Shown here: piece after piece, positions 55,001 to 62,842 of the stretch
How the letters are laid out: every line of letters starts with the position of its first letter
Numbering within the stretch: position 1 is the first letter of the stretch
Source: Symsagittifera roscoffensis
Lineage: Eukaryota; Xenacoelomorpha; Acoela; Convolutidae
DNA: 64,000 nt
Assembly (NCBI RefSeq): GCF_963678635.1
Contig: NC_087064.1
Location: forward strand, 1,767,688-1,831,687
Direction of reading: 5' to 3'
Translations under genes and position numbers: made by a program
Notes under the pieces: generated by a model
Databases searched by the model: none
What the model saw: only the letters and a program-made list of their open reading frames with translations
Told to the model about the DNA's origin: nothing

Positions 55001-58000
55001 TTTCGGAACTTCTTAAAGATAATTGAAAGGTCGGACGATTCTTTCTCAAGCTTTCCTATTATCTTGGTTGGATATTCGATCGGTCTGCTAGCTTCTTAAC
55101 ACGAGTCCAAAATTCAGCATTTCAAATCAGGTTCACAAACGCATCTCGTTTGACAATTTGGGTTTGTCTCACATTTTGAAGAACTGACTCCATTGTTAAT
55201 AAAGACAGGGCAGCCCTTGATTCCAGTAAAAATTTTTAAAAATTGAATATCGTTCTTTTCTTTCTGTAAAGCTGTAATTTTGTCTACCCACATATCTACT
55301 CTTTGTACGTTCACTAGCTCTTCATCCGTTGCTTGAATTTTTGCTTTCTTGGCGATTTGTGGTTCATTGGTAGACACCGAAATTATCGCCGAGTTCTTGA
55401 AGAAGCCATTTGTTCCGGTGCCTGCCCTCTGCAGCTTCCGCCCCTTTTATGACTCTCCAGCTTTTGTTTTGACCAGAAAACCGATATTCCACTTACTCTG
55501 CGTTTGCCATATCGGTTGGATCCCTTATCTCGATGTGAACCCCCTGCGTCTGTGAACTTCAAAAGCGCATCAGTTGTAGAGGAGCGCTGACGGAACCCGA
55601 ATTAATTTTCAGAAATAAAACTATTTTCGCTTAAATAAAGAACCATCTGTTTTCGTAGTAACCGTTCTATGACTTTTGAGAGAATTGGAGTTAAAGATAT
55701 TGTAGTTTTTTGTCGATTATGTTAAGTTTCGTTATAATGAACGAAAATTTTTCAGATGGCTTTTTCTCCACATCGCAATTTGTTAAATTATCAATGTGCA
55801 TTTTGTAAAATATCCAGCTTTGACATCTCTTTCAAAAACGCCAGTTTACGTTCTGCTTAATTGCTTAACGAAAAATTGAACAGTTATTGATAGACAATCA
55901 AAGCATTGCTATTGGCTAAGATGGCTATTGTTCACGTGGTTTTGGTTCAAGGAAATCATAGGCTTCAAGTGTGGTTTCATTGCCCGGAACATTGGAAATG
56001 GAGAGGAACTTTTGTCTTCGGGTGTATTGTAGTTTTTTCAGTCATGATTCAAAAGAGGGAAAGAACATGCAAAATAAGGTACCATATTCAGTCATGACTC
56101 AAAAGACATTTTGAAAAATTACAATTAACGTAAAAATGTCCTTGTGTTGAGAAAAGCCGGCTTGAAATTTTTGAATTTTAGTCTAATTTCGAGCAAGTAA
56201 AGCGTGCGGGTAATTTTTGTCTTCTGAAAATTGGTCATTCGCAAAGAAAATTTGGTTTTACTTAAATTGAAACTAGTTTGGAAGTTTCAATTAGCGCATC
56301 CTTCCAAAAAACTTTTTGTCGATTATGCCCAATTTACTAACGTTCTACGCGCTCGTTTACTTCTCTCACACCGCGCGCAAAAAAAAGTACTCTAAATATC
56401 TTTTTGTAGTTTTTGTTGAAGTTTTTTATGTGGTCAGAACATTCTGTGCTGGGTGCACAGCAACCGGCTATCTTTATTTATGACTTATTTTTCGGGGCGT
56501 GTTGAAAAATTTTCTCTTAATGTGAAAAAACTGGTCTTTTTATATTCGCTTTACTAGTTTTTTTACTTTAAATGTTTACTTTCGAGTTCGGTTTTGTATC
56601 TGACACGTTTTTTAATCAATAATTTTTCAAGAAACTAGTTGTTCATTTTCCGTGGCGTACTTCAGAGTTGATTTTTTTTCAGTGAAATCGGAGATTGCTT
56701 CCGCTACTTGTCTACCGATGAATCTTGTCGAAGTATAGTGTTCAGTGGAATTGGAAAACACTTCTCTGCAGGTGAGCAGACTACCATATTTGGCACATCT
56801 CTCCAAGATTCAAGCCAAATTTTAAGCCTGAAAAACTGGAGCAACCGAATTATGACTATTTATTTGAACTCGACTTAAAGCGCTTGGAAATGAAATTGGT
56901 GTTTCGATTTGTAAATATTTTTGATCTTGAAGTTCTTCGCAATATATTGGACGCAAATTAAGGGTCGGTTTAGTTGTTTATGAACATCCAGTTTCAACAC
57001 GCTCTGAAAACTCAAGTTTAGGTTTACTCCCAAGTTTTAACGACTTTAAAACTTGATGATAGTGGTGACTTTAACGATTCCGTTGATCCCTCAAACAGTA
57101 AGTTTTAATTTCGAAAAGGTTAGTCTGCAATTTGTTTTCAGGAATTGACCTGACTGACTTCATGCAAAATATTGCGGGGTCAATGGCGAAGAAAAGTGAC
57201 GTGGGAAGACGAGCATTTTTAGCCGAGGCAATCGTCAAAAAGTTCCAAGATGACATCACAGCCCTCGAACTGGTATAGTATAGTTCATTGAATTCTAGTT
57301 CATTCTCGTCATGCTGGTTGATTGGTTAATCGTAGACTAGACTTTTTACTGCTCATCTGGTTGAGAGTTTGAAGAAACTTGAGCACTTGCTGTATGGTAA
57401 TAACATATATGGCAGAAAAATCAGAGCCAGAAATAGAAGTATGCAATAAGATTTGTGGAAGTGTTTGAATCAACGTAAACTCGAAGCGATTGGGAAAGAT
57501 TTCATCCGTGAAATTAAAACAAACAAATCCGCTTTGTATCACATAAAGGAAGATAATTCAAAAGTTTTAGATTTTTGCTGCTTCTGGAACCCACATTTAT
57601 TTTAACGGCTAACTTCAGTGGCCATGTTTGGCCTAGGAGTCAATGAATGTGAGGACACATATTTAGGTTGTATGGCTTTTTCAAACAAAATGTTGCATTT
57701 AATTTTTAAGGTTTCTCAAGGGAATGAAAAAATATACTTCGATGTAGTTTTCTTAAATTGGGTTAGTTTTAGCGGAAAGTGTCGATTTTGCATGTTTTTG
57801 AAATTTAAACAGCTTAAGTTGGTTCAACTTAAAGTTTGAAAATATAGGAAAATTCTGATTGCATGGGTTCGTTGACACATGTCCAACAGCCTTTTCTGTT
57901 GCCTTTGTTTCATGTTTTACACCCAATGTTGTTTTAGTGCAACAAACCCGTGATAGCTGCAATACACAATGGCTGCATTGGAGCAGGTAATTTTTTTCAA

Positions 58001-60682
58001 CCGCAAACCATGCGAAATTTGTCAAATGGCGTTTTAAATTATTGAATAAAAAAGGTTTTCCGGAAATTACAAAAGAAAATCTAAGCATACTGTTATTTAG
58101 TACCGAAATTGTAAAGCTAGCCAAAAGAGGTAAATTCCTAAAAAGGTCCAAAAAAAGTTTTAATTCATAGCTCGGAATTGAAAGATGAGTTGGCGAACTT
58201 TCAAAATGTGTCTTTGTGGTCGAAATGCACTTTGCCCCCACCCCACTCCCTCAGCACTTTTCTTTTTATGAAATCAGGCAAAAATTTACACGAAAATTTT
58301 TCAAACATGCAGAATATTTCTGGTGAAAGTAATGGAGCAGTTCGTCTGTTTAGGTCTTAATTTGGTGACGGCCTGTGACGTTCGTTACTGCAGCTCCGAC
58401 GCCTGGTTTCAACTGAAGGAGGTTGACATAGGCATTGCTGCAGATGTCGGAGTATTGCAAAGGATGCCCAGGATAGTTGCAAATGACAGGCAAGCAGATC
58501 GTTTTCAAACATGCAATTAAGGTTTCCTTGCGTTCCTCAACATTTTTTCAGCTGCCTTTTGGTTTTAGTTTTGTAATTATATAGCATCAATTTGTGATTT
58601 ATCCGCAGACTAGGTGTGTTGCGAGCCAGGGGCGGATCTAGGATTTTCTCGAGGGGGAAATTTTACGAAAATTTTGTCGACCTTTTTTGGGTAGAGCAAA
58701 TTGATTTGTTTAGAGCGGCTCCTATAACATTAAAAAGACCCGCTCTCATACAAAGTTAGTATATATTGGTGCCTTATGAAAAATTTTGGGGTTTGTTGGC
58801 CTAAAATGAATGTCATAAAATAATTCCAAAGGGGGACCCTTTGGTTGGTGAGTGGGTCGAATATCTGAGGGGGGCGCTATTTTACGCTTTTTGGACGCTA
58901 TGTTTACCCTTGCGATAAGCAAGGGCGTTGCAATCGGGTATTAGACTTTTTTCCAGTAACTAACCTTGTTCACAGAATGGTCAAAATTAGAAATGGTAAT
59001 TTTTGGTTTAGTTCTTATTTAATTAAAATTCTTTGCTTGTCGGGCATACTTGGTCTGGAGGTAACAATTACGTCTAGAGAGGCAGATGACTTGAGTTTGA
59101 ATATGACAGGACCTGTTTTTTTTTCAAACGGGAAATATTCTGTTTCAAAAAAATTGCCGGCTTGTTCTTTGTCTGCTCAAGTTTTGTCGGCTTAGTTACA
59201 CCTTAGAATTGTTTTTTAATGTACGCAATTTATATTGTAATTTTTTTGACATTCGTAATTTTATTTTATGACATTCGTATTTTTCATTTTCATTTTTGTT
59301 TTCACTTAAAAGCTTTTGTTCTGCCCAAATGATTACTGCTTATATTTTATCGACTTGTGACTCATCTTTGAGTAGTTTCAAGGGAAACATAAAGTTAATG
59401 CTCCCCTGTGGTTGGCACAAAATGCTAAAAATTTTAATAGAATTAATCGTTTATCATGACAACAATTATTTTAAGACCTAAACAGACTAATTGCTCCATT
59501 ACTTTAACCAGAAAGTTTATCATGACAACAATTTTTTTCTTTTTATTTTTGTTCCGCTTGATAGCTTTCGACCTACAAGAAATCGGCGTAATGGCATCAT
59601 ATTGCGTCTTTCAGCGAGCGAAAAAAGGTGGTATGTGCGTGTGTTTTTGAGGGTGAGGTGACTTGATGAATTTTAAAAGTCGAATTAATGATGCTATATT
59701 TTGAAATTGGGGTTGCCTTATCATAATAGTGCGACTGATCAAAGGCTTTTGAAATTTCAAAATTTCACGAAAAATTTGATCGCAAAAGGTCACGAAAAAT
59801 TTGATCGACATGTAATTTCGCAAGTGGTTCGAAAGTTGAAGTTTTCCAAAATCGAAAGTTGAAGTTGTCGAAAGTTGAATTTTTCCAAAAAATAAGTCAT
59901 GTTTTTTCTTTTGCGTTCATTGACTCTTATCCAACTGTCTGTTTTGCTATGCTTTATTCATGCGTTTGTTTAAGAATAGATGAATGTAGTTCAGACACTT
60001 ATATATAGGCGCGATCTTTTTTTTCGTTTTTTGTAGGAAAAGTCCACTAGAACAGCAAAAATGTAAAGATCGAGTTCTAATTTCGAAGATGGAATTTAAT
60101 CATCAGATTAATCAGCGAGATAAAAATTTCACTTATTGATCCAGTTTTCTTAAATTGGGTTAATTTTATCGAAAAAGAGTCGAACATAAATTGTTCATGG
60201 AATTCAAAGAGCTTTAATGGCATTTGTTTTTTCTTCAAAATTCGAAGTTATTAATCTTTCCTACTGACAGTTGGTTATGTTTCCAAATTTCTGTTGGCTC
60301 AGTTTCGGATTTTCGGAAACCTAATAGTATCGCTTGGTTTTGTTTTGACTATGTTTTTTTGGTTATGGTTTGCTCCATGAAATGGCGTTAATACAATGTC
60401 ATCACACAATCTAGCAGCTAAATGTGCACTTGAACTTACAAAACCTATCTTTGTTTCAGCTTCATGAGAGAAATTTCGTACACTGCCAGAAAAGTGACAA
60501 GTGATGAAGCCTTGAAAGAAGGACTGGTATCTCGAGTACTTGTTGATAAAGAATCCACCATGAATGAGGCTGTCAAACTTGCGGAAACTATAGCTGCCAA
60601 GAGTCCAGTGGCTGTACAGGGCACCAAAAGAGCCTTAGTCTATGCCAGAGATCACTCAGTTCAACAATCACTAGATCAAGTG
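36921..60682 (+). CDS. ECH1: Delta(3,5)-delta(2,4)-dienoyl-CoA isomerase (ECH1-like), six exons, 3' incomplete
   Basis: Joining 36921-37063, 56683-56771, 57142-57272, 57938-57986, 58354-58489 and 60460-60682 gives an uninterrupted 257-codon crotonase-fold protein. ECH1 isomerises 3,5-dienoyl-CoA to 2,4-dienoyl-CoA in beta-oxidation of unsaturated fatty acids, in mitochondria and peroxisomes. Visible motifs: V-E-L-N-R-P-E-K-S-N-A; oxyanion-hole segments G-I-G-K-H-F-S-A-G-I-D-L and H-N-G-C-I-G-A-G; and the ECH1 signature R-Y-C...K-E-V-D-I-G-I-A-A-D-V-G with Glu160 and Asp168 as the catalytic acids. The usual Asp of the G-V-D-L position is Asn140 here. The N-terminus is short, with no clear mitochondrial presequence, and the C-terminal exon (about 40-60 residues, possibly with a peroxisomal signal) is not in the window. 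Intron 1 is 19.6 kb. Confidence 0.88.
37064..37437. other. ECH1 intron 1, proximal part
   Basis: No gene or repeat recognised before the MITE at 37438. Confidence 0.6.
37438..37774. mobile_element. hAT-like MITE, 337 bp
   Basis: Begins CAGGGTGTCCACTT and ends with the reverse complement of CAGGGTGACCACTT, so 13 of 14 terminal bases match. The flanking eight bases are GTGGTCTC and GGGATCTC (6 of 8 alike), fitting a degraded 8-bp target duplication. CAGGG ends and 8-bp duplications are hAT features. No coding. Inserted in ECH1 intron 1. Confidence 0.6.
38048..38362 (-). pseudogene. GIY-YIG endonuclease C-terminal fragment (array unit 1)
   Basis: 104 codons with E-H-L-V-A-T-T-P-V-E-S-H-L, Y-S-I-I-D-K-K-S-E-F and L-L-T-L-E-A-L-H-I-D-R-L-K-P, the C-terminal half of GIY-YIG modules of the kind carried by Penelope-like elements. 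The first half (G-C-S-A-C-D-V-G region), present in units 2-9, is missing here because about 260 bp are deleted. The remaining sequence is a truncated fragment. Confidence 0.6.
38349..38853 (-). pseudogene. hAT transposase C-terminal fragment (array unit 1)
   Basis: Two overlapping frames (38521-38853 and 38349-38564) joined by a shift in an A run near 38545. The second frame carries the hAT dimerisation hallmark P-P-S-N-A-A-S-E-R-T-W-S and H-S-K-K-R-N-R-L. This is the best-preserved dimerisation segment of the array; the corresponding parts of later units have further stops. No catalytic DDE part is included. Confidence 0.72.
42587..45050 (-). repeat. Array units 5 and 6, near-identical pair
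   Basis: Units of 1,232 bp each, almost identical over their whole length (for example the predicted peptides at 42749-43000 and 43981-44232 are the same). They share private changes such as a missing 15-base stretch at 43645/44877 (GTACTGTTCC in place of the longer form). They are the most recent duplication or a converted pair. Confidence 0.7.
46914..46918. other. Target-site duplication of LTR element 2, left
   Basis: AGCGG here and at 53142-53146. In uninterrupted array units the same place reads AAAGCGGTACATTATG once. The duplication could be up to seven bases because TA is shared with the LTR edge. Confidence 0.7.
46919..47120 (-). repeat. LTR element 2, 3' LTR (202 bp)
   Basis: Direct repeat of 52940-53141 with a single difference (A/G in AAACTGATATTAA). 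On the sense strand it starts TGTTGTGA and ends AGTTTATTA. The purine-rich GGTGGGAAA directly precedes it on the sense strand (47121-47129). Confidence 0.9.
47210..48623 (-). pseudogene. Element 2 integrase C-terminus and tail
   Basis: After the core, a TAA interrupts at 48624-48626 and the same frame continues (S-L-N-D-S-I-E-K-I-I-W-N-L) to about 48430. A shift near 48470 leads to 48082-48453 and another near 48110 to 47210-48046. The passage V-T-L-D-N-G-H-V-L-R-K-S-D-L-A near 48060-48110 resembles the GPF/Y-type C-terminal module. The end is low-complexity with S-R-P-R-R-N-V-G-R-P, a basic motif common at gypsy pol ends. Confidence 0.6.
48624..49796 (-). pseudogene. Element 2 integrase core
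   Basis: Open from the TGA at 49797-49799 to the TAA at 48624-48626, same frame as the RT. A zinc module (H-E-T-H-P-G-Q-F-G ... C-T-Q-C-L-K-A-G) is followed by core acids Asp (N-L-D-F-A-G), Asp (V-D-H-G-S-C-F) and Glu (N-G-L-V-E-R-L). The stop falls directly after the Glu block where a Gln codon (CAA to TAA) is a simple explanation. Confidence 0.75.
49797..52085 (-). CDS. Element 2 zinc knuckles - protease - RT - RNase H
   Basis: 762 codons. It starts within the gag knuckles (C-x2-C-x-x-x-F-x-K-G-H-x3-C and C-K-N-C-N-Y-K-G-H-F-A-K-L-C). The protease has V-D-S-A-S-P-V-S-F-L, where the usual D-S/T-G is D-S-A, and N-I-L-G-N-D. The RT palm carries N-L-D-L-K-N-A-Y-S-Q and the catalytic Y-I-D-D-I-L-V, then F-L-T-G-F-Y-G-L and G-F-K-I-S-G-N-G-V-R-P. 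RNase H carries L-K-T-D-A-S-H-S-G-L-G, N-E-L-E-L-L-G and V-T-D-H-K-A-L. This is the only RT in the window with an intact active-site box and open frame. It ends at TGA 49797-49799 with the integrase continuing in frame. Confidence 0.88.
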   Translation of the reverse strand: MKCGNTFTKGHLNVCPAKDITCKNCNYKGHFAKLCKSRNKRPSVNNVSNNFVNTENCTYTPPENSWMEEQESCDVINAWNEYGQSDDDDFSVLSVRTIYDNNGLETKKLLNLGIGWDMIVNMNIPVDSASPVSFLKQNVLHEIKLRYPNLKIHPVEKRIKDLYCGFTNDTINILGKIIVRTQSNGWISEETPFFITGGHERNILGNDNLPKLGIEILQRKCPQPICMVNQPTLESEYKNLPSLSDNIFNEFKNLFTRVGKIPNDRKVTHFHTPFKPIQSKGRRVPLHLLAAVNDELKRMEKEGHIIKLQKCDEDCFISPIVITRKKDTSIKLALDYKLLNGQIFKNKYQMPNIHELIDNVALQISEKPNGRVWFSNLDLKNAYSQLQLCNQTSKQCNFSIVGGETTGTYRFLTGFYGLGDMPNEFQRVMDSMSKNIPFTNCYIDDILVASRGSLEEHKAIVHKILSILDKNNMAVKWGKCAFFKSHIEWLGFKISGNGVRPLVGRADAIKNLPTPKNISELRSFFGSINQYVKFVPNLSTLSSPLRPLLNKKSLYKWDTSHSIAFEKLKTEIVNIAENSHFDIKEKTRLKTDASHSGLGATLEQLQDDQWKTIAFASRFLNNHEMKDSTNELELLGVVWAAEHFRNYLYGTEFQIVTDHKALLSALSANHGNKTMHSRLTRWVNRLLPFNFKISHLPGKDMGFTDLLSRLPSGKALPISHYDDEFVVASIDRIQNILSTKIDSKLLTVNSVDRPTVAVNTNS
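52093..52835 (-). pseudogene. Element 2 Gag (two frames)
   Basis: 52623-52835 (acidic N-terminus, in the pol frame) shifts at about 52626 to 52093-52626, which contains the retrotransposon gag helical region (F-S-E-F-W-T-L-L-D-A-A-F, Y-E-Q-F-W-G-A-L). It shifts back near 52090 into the knuckles. Because knuckles and N-terminus share the pol frame, two opposite single-base changes are the simplest explanation. Confidence 0.65.
52930..52939 (-). promoter_or_regulatory. Primer-binding site of element 2
   Basis: TGGCGCAGTC on the sense strand directly after the 5' LTR. The same first ten bases are known as the serine-tRNA-type site of Drosophila 17.6/297-like gypsy elements. Confidence 0.6.
52940..53141 (-). 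repeat. LTR element 2, 5' LTR (202 bp)
   Basis: Sense-strand 5' LTR, one difference from 46919-47120. Its outer edge is followed by the second AGCGG (53142-53146) and the continuation of array unit 8. Confidence 0.9.
54538..55377 (-). pseudogene. hAT transposase fragment, 5'-extended (array unit 9)
   Basis: The last unit runs further into the transposase than any other. Beyond D-H-Y-E-K-L-T-D-P (about 54965-54995) the minus strand continues with R-P-I-E-Y-P-T-K-I-I-G-K-L-E-K-E-S-S-D-L-S (about 55025-55085), a hAT-like stretch. After two stops it is preceded by an open frame starting M-S-T-N-E-P-Q-I-A-K (55114-55377) with a Cys-rich end. The dimerisation part (54538-54716) has several changes. 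This right edge therefore preserves the source from which the repeated unit was cut. Confidence 0.6.
55378..56682. other. ECH1 intron 1, distal part
   Basis: AT-rich; no gene or repeat recognised. It ends with a strong polypyrimidine tract and TTTTTTTTCAG (56672-56682). Confidence 0.6.
56683..56771 (+). CDS. ECH1: ECH1 exon 2
   Basis: Phase 2 in, phase 1 out. Encodes E-I-G-D-C-F-R-Y-L-S and S-G-I-G-K-H-F-S-A, the first oxyanion-hole segment. Acceptor TTTTTCAG at 56682, donor GTGAGC at 56772. Confidence 0.88.
56772..57141. other. ECH1 intron 2 (370 bp)
   Basis: GT-AG, ends TTTGTTTTCAG. No embedded feature seen. Confidence 0.8.
57142..57272 (+). CDS. ECH1: ECH1 exon 3
   Basis: Encodes G-I-D-L-T-D-F-M through R-R-A-F-L-A-E-A-I-V-K-K-F-Q-D-D-I-T-A-L-E-L, the substrate-side helices. 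Phase 1 in, phase 0 out; donor GTATAG at 57273. Confidence 0.88.
57273..57937. other. ECH1 intron 3 (665 bp)
   Basis: GT-AG, acceptor TTGTTTTAG. Contains one copy (about 57745-57830) of a dispersed repeat also found at 60139, 61672 and 62681. Confidence 0.75.
57938..57986 (+). CDS. ECH1: ECH1 exon 4
   Basis: 49 bp: C-N-K-P-V-I-A-A-I-H-N-G-C-I-G-A, the second oxyanion-hole segment, phase 0 in and 1 out. Donor GTAATT at 57987. Confidence 0.88.
57987..58353. other. ECH1 intron 4 (367 bp)
   Basis: GT-AG, ends GTCTGTTTAG. No embedded feature seen. Confidence 0.75.
58354..58489 (+). CDS. ECH1: ECH1 exon 5
   Basis: Encodes L-N-L-V-T-A-C-D-V-R-Y-C ... K-E-V-D-I-G-I-A-A-D-V-G-V-L-Q-R with catalytic Glu160 and Asp168. 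The donor reads AG|GCAAGC, a GC-type 5' splice site. Using it restores the phase and the expected N-D-S-F-M junction with exon 6. Confidence 0.88.
58490..60459. other. ECH1 intron 5 (1,970 bp, GC-AG) with repeats
   Basis: Starts GCAAGC, ends TTTGTTTCAG. At 58628 a transposon-like terminus CAGGGGCGGATCTAGGATTT appears, with related G-rich matter to about 58960, but I found no matching inverted end. A dispersed repeat copy lies at about 60139-60225. TATCATGACAACAATT occurs twice (59453, 59518). Confidence 0.65.
60460..60682 (+). CDS. ECH1: ECH1 exon 6
   Basis: Encodes F-M-R-E-I-S-Y-T-A-R-K through S-P-V-A-V-Q-G-T-K-R-A-L and D-H-S-V-Q-Q-S-L-D-Q-V, phase 2 in and 0 out. Donor GTAAGC at 60683. 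Without splicing the frame would run 17 codons further to TAA at 60734-60736, replacing the usual C-terminus; I treat that as intron read-through. Confidence 0.87.
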
Positions 60683-61667
60683 GTAAGCTGTTTAAACAGT
60701 TACTGCAGCTCTCAAGTTCCTGGCCTTGCTAAATAACTGGTCCAAATACACTTTTGGAGATGCAGTCGGTACGGGTTGAAGTGTTAATCATTTCAGTTTT
60801 TTCTGGTGCTTAATTATCGAGAGAGTCAATGTAATCAGATCATTAGGGGTTTATAAGTTGTGAAATCAATCATCAGGGGTCTTTTACTTATCTTCGGATG
60901 GGATGTGATTGTTCACTATAAATTCTTATTTTGTGATAACTTTTGCTGAAACAGATACGATGACTGAAAAATAATGCTCGCAAGCTTTCCAGAGCCAATT
61001 TAGTTAGGAAAAAGGTTTTTGAGTAATGAACGTAGTGAAGACTCTTTTATAGGTCTTGCTATTTTTTTAAATTTTTTTTTTCACGCTCAATTTTAAATTT
61101 TTCTGTTTGACTTGTGATTTATTTTTAAGTCTCTTATAACTACAGATGTGCATTCATACCTTTTGATGCATTAATGAATGCATTTAGCTATAATGAATGC
61201 ACTTCAGTTCAACTCAAATTATTTTCTTGAAAGGTAGGCAAATTGCGAAAGTTACGAGAGCAGAAATGGCCCAAACAACGCGGTGAATGGGTTTCAATTT
61301 AGCGAATGGAAATCTAGCGAAAATGGGTTTCAATTTCTAAATTTCAAAGCGGAATATAAAATTTACGAATTTCGTAGTCAGGAAGTTTTTCATTTTTTCG
61401 TAGCCTACTTTTTCACAGACTTGATTTTGTGTTTTTTTTTTGCATATTCAAAACTTTTTTCCCGCTTTTTGCGGGTGCTCGTGAAAAATAGCTTCGAGCC
61501 TGTGTAATTTTATCTCCCTGTGTCCATAGTAGTGTTAAGCTCCGATTCGCTTCAGGCTTCTATGTGATAATTCGAACTATCAAGATGTGCGAAAAGACGT
61601 GAACAGTTTCTAGTTTCGATACTGAATTTTGTTTTCAGATTTTGCAACAGAATAAAAAATTTACGCG

Positions 61668-61760
61668 TTGATCCAGTGTTTTTTTAATTGGGTTAGCGTT
61701 GTCAAAAAAGCGCCCACCATGAACAGTTATTGAAATTTAAGGAGTTTTAACGTGGTTTAT
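61668..61760. repeat. Dispersed intronic repeat, copy 3 of 4
   Basis: Core GATCCAG...TTAATTGGGTTA, then an A-rich block and GAAATTTAAGGAGTTTTAA. Related copies at about 57745 (diverged), 60139 and 62681, the last three preceded by an (A)TTTAC- or TTCAC-like phrase and (C/A)TTGATCC. Same orientation in all. Family unknown. Confidence 0.6.
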
Positions 61761-62167
61761 TTGTTTTCTTTGAAATTTTAGATATATTCAAAACATTTTT
61801 GAGTTTCTATAAGTTTTCCTACACAACGAGCTAGCGAGCGTAGTGTAATAATGTGAATCTATATTTGTCCAACCTAAGTCGCAAATAAAATTGCTAATTC
61901 GGTGACACTTTCACTATAATTACGATCTGTAGCTGTGTAAGTTTCATAGCGACTGTTTTCGGCTTTATTGGTGGCTAGTGCTGGAAAATTTTCAAGCGAT
62001 CATAGCACAGATGGAAGGGAATGAAACTCCTATGCACAGGTCGGAGGCTCGATGCGCAAAGAGCTTAAATTTAGTTTTATTTGGTGGTATTTTTGCGGTA
62101 TAGCATTGGCAATTTATTAGCATCTGCAGCTGTTTTTATTCGTGGTTAGTGTTACGGTAGTATCAAT

Positions 62168-62232
62168 GGCTCGTGGCGCAGTTGCGAGAACGTGACCTTC
62201 CAGATCTTGAGCTAGCAAGTTTGATTCCGACT
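62168..62232 (+). repeat. tRNA-like SINE head
   Basis: Contains an A-box-like TGGCGCAGTTGCG (62174-62186) and, 33 bases later, a B-box-like GTTTGATTCC (62219-62228), the internal RNA polymerase III promoter layout of tRNAs. The intervening sequence does not fold into a credible anticodon arm by eye, so a tRNA-derived SINE head is more likely than a working tRNA gene. The 3' body was not delimited. Confidence 0.5.
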
Positions 62233-62842
62233 TATTTCAAAAATATATATTTTTTAATTTGAGGCTCATTTCTACCTTTTCATATTTTTTTAGAGCTGCA
62301 TTTTGTTATATCGCTTTTTTGCGAAACGCAGCTTTGCCTCTGTGTACCCTTTTTCAGTTTTCTGTTGTCTATATTTGTGTTTTCTGTAGGCTAAGAAAAT
62401 TGCGCATTTTATTGACTTTTTCCAGACTTGATAAAAATATATATATATTGTTTCTAAGAGTAGTAATGAACCTAGTGAAGACATTAAAATATACTTAATT
62501 TTGTTTTTATTACAGTTTTCCTTGTGACTTCTTTTCAACTTCAATTTATTTCCATTGTTTACACTTCGATCTTTAGTGAGGTACTGCTATGGTACGACTA
62601 TTCTTTTTTTCTAACCTAAGTCGCAAATATTGGTGTTTCTTTTGGGGCACCTTTACAGCTTAATAAAAGATTTACCTATTGATCCTGTTTTCTCTAATTA
62701 GGTTTATTATATGAAAAAATGTCAATCATAAATTGTTTAGAAATTCAAAGAGCTTTCAGGCCATCTATTTTTTCTTGGTTTTTTTCAAGTCAGGTTTTCT
62801 GTTTTCTTGCGTTCATTGACTCTTTTGTAACTGTCAGTTGAC

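Larger units (their letters stand above)
37887..55006 (-). repeat. Nine-unit tandem array of a hAT-transposase / GIY-YIG chimeric unit
   Basis: Units start at about 37887, 38861, 40100, 41344, 42587, 43819, 45051, 46294 and 53769. The invariant GAGCTCTGA lies about 54 bases into each. The spacing is 1.23-1.25 kb except unit 1 (0.97 kb, internal deletion) and unit 8 (7.48 kb, interrupted by LTR element 2). Read on the minus strand, each unit has the pre-dimerisation and dimerisation parts of a hAT transposase (D-H-Y-E-K-L-T-D-P; S-N-A-A-S-E-R-T-W-S). A GIY-YIG endonuclease tail follows (G-C-S-A-C-D-V-G; E-H-x-V-A-T-T-P-V-x-S-H-L; L-E-A-L-H-I-D-R-L-K-P). All units carry indels and stops. The array lies antisense inside ECH1 intron 1. 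Confidence 0.85.

Noticed and set aside
57753-58241. 162-codon minus-strand frame
   Set aside because: Overlaps ECH1 exon 4 and intron DNA, no motif; shadow frame.
58628-58960. A second complete MITE starting CAGGGGCGGATC
   Set aside because: Only one terminus is recognisable; no inverted partner or target duplication found, so it is mentioned under intron 5 only.
60683-60736. Alternative ECH1 C-terminus by reading on after exon 6
   Set aside because: A good GTAAGC donor lies at the conserved boundary and the extra residues do not resemble the family; kept only as intron read-through.
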